Part shown: one piece after another, positions 59,971 to 64,000 of the stretch
Numbering within the stretch: position 1 is the stretch's first letter
Layout: each line of letters begins with the position of its first letter
NCBI RefSeq assembly: GCF_030272615.1
Contig: NC_081410.1
Span: 140,949,349-141,013,348, forward strand
Origin: Cryptomeria japonica
Lineage: Eukaryota; Streptophyta; Pinopsida; Cupressales; Cupressaceae
Length of the DNA stretch: 64,000 nt
Direction: 5' to 3'
Notes under the pieces: model-generated
What the model was told of the DNA's origin: nothing
Databases searched by the model: none
Seen by the model: only the letters and a program-made list of their open reading frames with translations
Translations under genes and position numbers: made by a program

Positions 59971-60218
59971 AGGTGTGTGCTGCACATCAATCAGGACTTA
60001 CTTTGATATATCTTTTTCAGGATTGGTGTGTTGAAGGATGCTACTCCTTAGGGGGAGCAACATAGTGGAACATAGATGTGTATGGCTCCACTTTGGCATT
60101 GTTGTCAAAGGGGGAGAAGATGTGAAGCGAAGAAGATATCTACAGTATTGGGGAGAAGATGTGAAGCAGAAGCAGAAAGATATTTTTGTATATTGCCATC
60201 AATGCCAAAGGGGGAGAT
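59971..60218 (+). other. 3' untranslated region of B with polypurine tract
   Basis: Three GGGGGAG runs (60,051, 60,108, 60,209). The last, AAAGGGGGAGAT, touches the 3' LTR. GGAGAAGATGTGAAGC is repeated at 60,112 and 60,152. Confidence 0.8.
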
Positions 60219-61701
60219 TGTTGGCATATGTGTAGAGCATGATGACATGATGATATTGTATGTTGTCATTGATGTCAATATGTTGAACTATGAACCAATA
60301 TGGTGTAGTAAGCAAACTGGCAAGAGAATTGATATGATGATGTAAACCGGTATTTGTGAAAAAGTGAAGCGGTATGTTTGTTCAAGGTGAACCAGTATGT
60401 TGGAATGAGAACCGGTAAATGGAAGTTTTGTATTGAGGTTTCAACTTCAGGGTTTCTGGTTGATGCATTCCAAGCCTATGTGATTCAATCGATGACATCT
60501 TGTGATGAGTTAGGATTGTAATGAAGATCAGATAGTGTTGCCACATCAGCCTTGTGCGCGTGAAGGATTTCCTTAAGGATTTTGCATGGAGATTGATTCT
60601 ATCTACCTCGGGAATGTGCAAAGTCTCTGTAAATGGTGGAGAGCGCGTGATGGGTTATCAGCTTCCTGAAGTGGCAAAGAATGAATGTTTGAGAATGTCT
60701 TGAGATTTTTTCAAGACTGTTGTATTCGATGTAGTGTGATTAATGATCAGGATTGAACCGACTGGATTGTAAAATCTAAATGTTTAGGGTTTAGGGTTTA
60801 TGCTACCGACCTATCTGTTTCCTATAAGGTCGATGATGTTTTTCATTTTGAAGTTGTTGGCAAATTGTATGTGTGTATCTTAGTGAGTGATACTTGATTC
60901 TTGCCAGACTGAAGAAGTGTGTTGATACTGCAGAGTGTGAATGCAGAAGAAGAGGAGCTTAAGTGGATGTGCCTTAGCATTGAGTGTTGTTATCAGATCA
61001 GTGTATTACCTGTTGACTTCTAACCATTTTAGTAGTTGGAAAATCCCTTAACCGGGTAGCTTTAACATGATTTTGTGTAAATCCTTTAACAGGGTGACTC
61101 AACTCAATGAGTTCTTCAAATCCTTTTGCGAGGTAACCTTTAATAGGGTTCCAACCTTTAACTAGGTATTTAGCCATCCCTTAACCGAGTGATCTCTAGC
61201 AGGATCAATTCCTAGCAGAACCTATTGTAAAAGTCTCTACCCTGACTAGGCTCCTAATAGAGCAGACTTCAAAAGAGTTCTAGAATAGCTTGTGGGTATT
61301 CATCCCCACCATGGTTTTTCCTAGTTGGGTTTCCATGTGAAAAATCAGTGTGTCATATATGATGCCTTTCATGTGATGGTTTAGTGTTTTATGTCAAATT
61401 GGTAAAATATGTTGAACTAGCAGTCATTATATTTTTTTATGGTAAATTACCTGTTTATGCATAAGGGTGAAGTGGAAATGAGGTATTAGATTGTATGGAA
61501 AGATAAGGGTTACTGGTTTATGTCTTTCACATTCTCACTGTATTTTACCAATAGTAATCTATTTTAGATCAGTGTTAGTGATTGCTAGTCAAGTGCACTG
61601 TTTGCACCCAAACTGGTTCAGGAAAAGTGTTTTTGCCTGTACTGATTCACCCCCCCCTCTTAGCACCGGTTTGGTACTAACTGTTCATCATTTATTGATC
61701 A
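60219..61701 (+). repeat. 3' LTR of element B
   Basis: 1,483 bp, TGTTGGCATATG to TTATTGATCA. Aligns end to end with the 5' LTR, with a small insertion near 61,365. Confidence 0.95.
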
Positions 61702-61960
61702 AATGCCAACAATCTCCCCCTTTGGCATTGATGTCAACATTTGTAGTATCTGACATATTACAGAATTCTTCTCCCCCTTTGACACAATGACAAAGGGTAC
61801 TGTCAGGATATTATTTCTCTTTGTATCCACCAGTCACTGACAGAATACTTTCTCCCCCTTTATCTTCATTGGATGTAACCCTTCCTTTGATGCTACTTGT
61901 TATCCTATCACTAGTTGTTACATCTTCTCAGGTCACAACACTTGAGGTGGGGAACATAAC
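61702..61960 (-). other. End of LTR G2, polypurine tract and 3' untranslated part of G2
   Basis: CCAACA ends the LTR at 61,711. ATCTCCCCCTTTGGCATTGA is the antisense polypurine tract. Further CTCCCCCTTT runs lie at 61,772 and 61,853. Bases 61,810-61,960 recur at 63,506-63,656. Confidence 0.7.
61810..61960. repeat. 151-bp direct repeat, left copy
   Basis: ATTATTTCTCTTTGTATCCA to GAGGTGGGGAACATAAC. The right copy differs at three positions in 151 (A/G, C/T, A/G). The flanks outside the copies are unrelated. Confidence 0.9.
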
Positions 61961-62249
61961 TGTAGACACCTAAAAATGGTCAACGCTTGCGGAGTCATAC
62001 TTTAACATTTACGCATTGCCTCATTTTAGGTTTTTGCGTCGCATTAACATTTCTCCTATGATTCGTACTTGGTTTTTATCATTTGCGAACATCGAGTCAT
62101 TCTTCTACATTCTTCCTTTATCTCGCTCTCGAATTTGGTCTTGTCGACAACAATCTCCAGTCATGATTTTAATCAATCTTATCTAATTGCATCAATGTGC
62201 TTGCTTATTTGTCATCATTTTGGACATCATCAATCCTAATTAGGGTTTT

Positions 62250-62545
62250 GTCCTCCTGTCAATCTTGTGATCAATTTGTCATCGATCGTTGTCCTCTTAT
62301 CAATCTTGTCATCTGGCGATCGATTTATCATCAATCCTTCAATCTTGTCGTTTAACGATCGATTTGTCATCGGTCGTTGTCATGTTCGATCTTGTCATTT
62401 TGTGATCGATTTGTCATCAATCGTGGTCATTTTCAATATTGTCATTTTGTAATCTATTTTGTCATCGATTCTTGTCCTCTTGTCAATCTTGTCATTTGGC
62501 GATCGATTTGTCATCGATTGTTGTCTGTCTCAAATATGTCAATTT
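62250..62545. repeat. Tandem array of about 50-bp units in the gypsy LTR
   Basis: About six degenerate units of GCGATCGATTTGTCATCGAT, followed by CGTTGTCCTCTTGTCAATCT and TGTCATTTGG. Short open frames here come from the repeat. Confidence 0.75.
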
Positions 62546-62944
62546 GGATCAATTAGTCATTGTTCCTCGTCAATTGGCGCATTTTCTTAACCAAATCATT
62601 TATCACATTGGTCATTTATCAATCCAAAATCAAATCATGATCTAGTTAATTATCTTTCATCAAGACCTAATTCATCTTCTAGGGTTTTGTGATTTAATCA
62701 TTTAACCTTGTGTGTGTCATTTCTTCCTTTAGGATTAATAAATTTTTTATTTATCCTAAGTCTTCTCATTACAATTAAATGTTCATTTAATTGGCTAATT
62801 ATTCCTCTTTGTGAATTAATTAATAAATGACAAATTATTAATTAATTTACCTAATTTCTAATTTCCATCAATTTCCTAATTTCTTAATTTTCTAATTCCT
62901 AATTTCTATTTCCTCCTATTTCTCTCCTAAATCCATGGAAATGA

Positions 62945-63105
62945 CATGTCAATTTGTCATAAATTTGTCATAATTGACAATCAATCAATTTTGACATAGA
63001 ATTTGTCATAAATCTATCATAAATTATCAATCAACAAATTTTGCATAGAAAGTGCATAATTTGTCATAATTTGTCATAATTTGTCATAATTGACATAATT
63101 GATTT
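62945..63105. repeat. AATTTGTCATA repeats in the gypsy LTR
   Basis: About ten copies of AATTTGTCATA-like words, three of them strictly head to tail at 63,058-63,091. Confidence 0.75.
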
Positions 63106-63158
63106 GCAATTTCCATTTGAATTGAATCATGCTAATCTTGTCATCTCTCCAATTTTTC

Positions 63159-63165
63159 TATAAAT
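63159..63165 (+). promoter_or_regulatory. Putative TATA box of the gypsy LTR
   Basis: TATAAAT in TTTTTCTATAAATTGGATGA, about 1.2 kb into the LTR and about 345 bases from its end. Confidence 0.5.
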
Positions 63166-63505
63166 TGGATGATCTTCATCAATCAAGGCTAATAATTGGT
63201 AATCAGATTATCAAATTTACGCTTCTAGTACTCTTGATCAAAAATCCCGCCTACTTGCTTTCAATTGTGTGTGCACTTGTAGGTGAGATCCACAACCAAA
63301 CCATTTGAAGAGGAAAGAATAACAATGGAGCCGCATGAAGGAGCATTCAAATCTGCTATTGGTTTGCATATGTCTTTGCTTTTGAATGTTTTTATTTCAT
63401 GTCTCTATTGAGTGTTGTTTAGGATAGATCATTGCAATGCATGCATTTGTGATTGAGCTATTATGTTTTGACTTGCTTGTGATGATTTCCTATATCCTAA
63501 CGTAC

Positions 63506-63656
63506 ATTATTTCTCTTTGTATCCACCGGTCACTGATAGAATACTTTCTCCCCCTTTATCTTCATTGGATGTAACCCTTCCTTTGATGCTACTTGTTATC
63601 CTATCACTGGTTGTTACATCTTCTCAGGTCACAACACTTGAGGTGGGGAACATAAC
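63506..63656. repeat. 151-bp direct repeat, right copy
   Basis: Same sequence as 61,810-61,960 with three substitutions and no indel. Confidence 0.9.
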
Positions 63657-64000
63657 CATCAATTGACACCAATTGTTGATGTGTCAGTGAATACTATTTT
63701 TCTGCTAATCAAACTGTAACACCTCACAAATTCCATCTCCTATAGTTTGAGCAGTCAACATTTTTACCAGTTCAAGCAAACTAGCTCTTCATCATGAGAC
63801 TTTTCATGATGAGCACTTGAACTCCCCCTGAGATGTGCACCTCAGGTCCTCATTTCTGGTTAGGTGCAGTACCGAAATGTCATTCTTCACCATAAGCCGG
63901 TTTAGCTTGCATCAGTGATCATCTAAAGATCCTTCAACTCCATTATAACTAACACAACTTAAGACATGATCTTGGATCTATGCAATGCCAGACAATTTAA
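63657..64000 (-). other. 3' untranslated part of element G2, continues past the window
   Basis: Non-coding. Has an antisense GGGGGAG run (ACTCCCCCTGAGATG at 63,820) like the other copia 3' regions. G2's pol should lie to the right. Confidence 0.5.

Larger units (their letters stand above)
54415..61701 (+). mobile_element. Copia element B (plus strand), with two LTRs
   Basis: Both LTRs, primer site, gag-pol and polypurine tract are in place. It is inserted in the LTR of G2, with AATGT (54,410-54,414) and AATGC (61,702-61,706) as target duplication, one mismatch. In the first about 185 aligned LTR bases I count about 15 differences, mostly transitions, so it is not recent. Pol has nine stops, one frameshift and one internal deletion. 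Confidence 0.95.
61961..63505 (+). mobile_element. Gypsy-type solo LTR between the 151-bp repeats
   Basis: Starts TGTAGACACC (the gypsy LTR at 11,625 starts TGTAGACG) and ends CTAACGTAC(A). A TATA box lies at 63,159. No primer site, polypurine tract or coding follows, so it is a solo LTR or LTR-like insert of about 1,545 bp. It contains two internal arrays (62,250-62,545; 62,945-63,105). Confidence 0.65.

Noticed and set aside
54415-61701. Element B as a functional, autonomous retrotransposon
   Set aside because: Both LTRs are present, but pol has nine stops, a frameshift and an RNase H deletion.
62267-62645. Short serine/isoleucine-rich frames
   Set aside because: Translated TTTGTCATCGAT-type array in the gypsy LTR.

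Overview
This is a 64 kb piece of a large, repeat-rich plant nuclear genome, most likely a conifer. The reasons are diverged Ty1/copia and Ty3/gypsy elements, long old LTRs that carry a G-run followed by GTGAATCAG, tRNA-iMet primer sites, a SINE, solo LTRs, wide AT-rich spacers and no intact single-copy gene. The species assignment is inference. I saw no rRNA, tRNA, organellar or bacterial gene.

Left part (1-15.8 kb). A decayed Ty3/gypsy element of the Tat type (dual RNase H) occupies the start. It has a pol remnant, interrupted by a solo LTR with a perfect 5-bp target duplication (134-1539), and a long 3' region. That 3' region holds an antisense plant-mobile-domain (PMD) pseudogene, an 18-bp minisatellite and a motif array, and is followed by a polypurine tract and an LTR at 11,625. 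A leader-like segment and a second copy of the integrase end follow at 14,595-15,795.

Middle (15.8-29.2 kb). This is mostly non-coding. It contains an antisense primer-site/LTR junction, a 2.15-kb non-autonomous LTR element with only 360 bp between its LTRs, an unidentified minus-strand coding remnant, a tRNA-type SINE with a 14-bp target duplication, a second SINE candidate, an 89-bp tandem duplication, and a broken gene of unknown function with an internal protein duplication (27.2-28.3 kb).

Right part (29.2-64 kb). This is one nested stack of LTR elements. I use these labels. A: minus copia, the host. C: plus copia, inserted in A's LTR. D: minus copia, inserted in C's 3' LTR, later truncated by a deletion. 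E: about 7.9-kb non-autonomous element, inserted in D's 5' LTR. F: solo LTR, also in A's LTR. G1 and G2: minus LTRs of one family, with G2 inside G1 and G1 inside A's pol. B: plus copia with two LTRs, inserted in G2's LTR. A gypsy-type LTR sits in G2's 3' region between two 151-bp direct copies of host sequence.

The most unusual items are element E (two large unfamiliar ORFs, five CCHC-type zinc knuckles, no reverse transcriptase or integrase), the 151-bp duplication, and the antisense PMD gene with its arrays inside the Tat element. No element here looks autonomous now. Nonsense codons in the elements are dominated by C-to-T type changes, as expected for long-methylated DNA.
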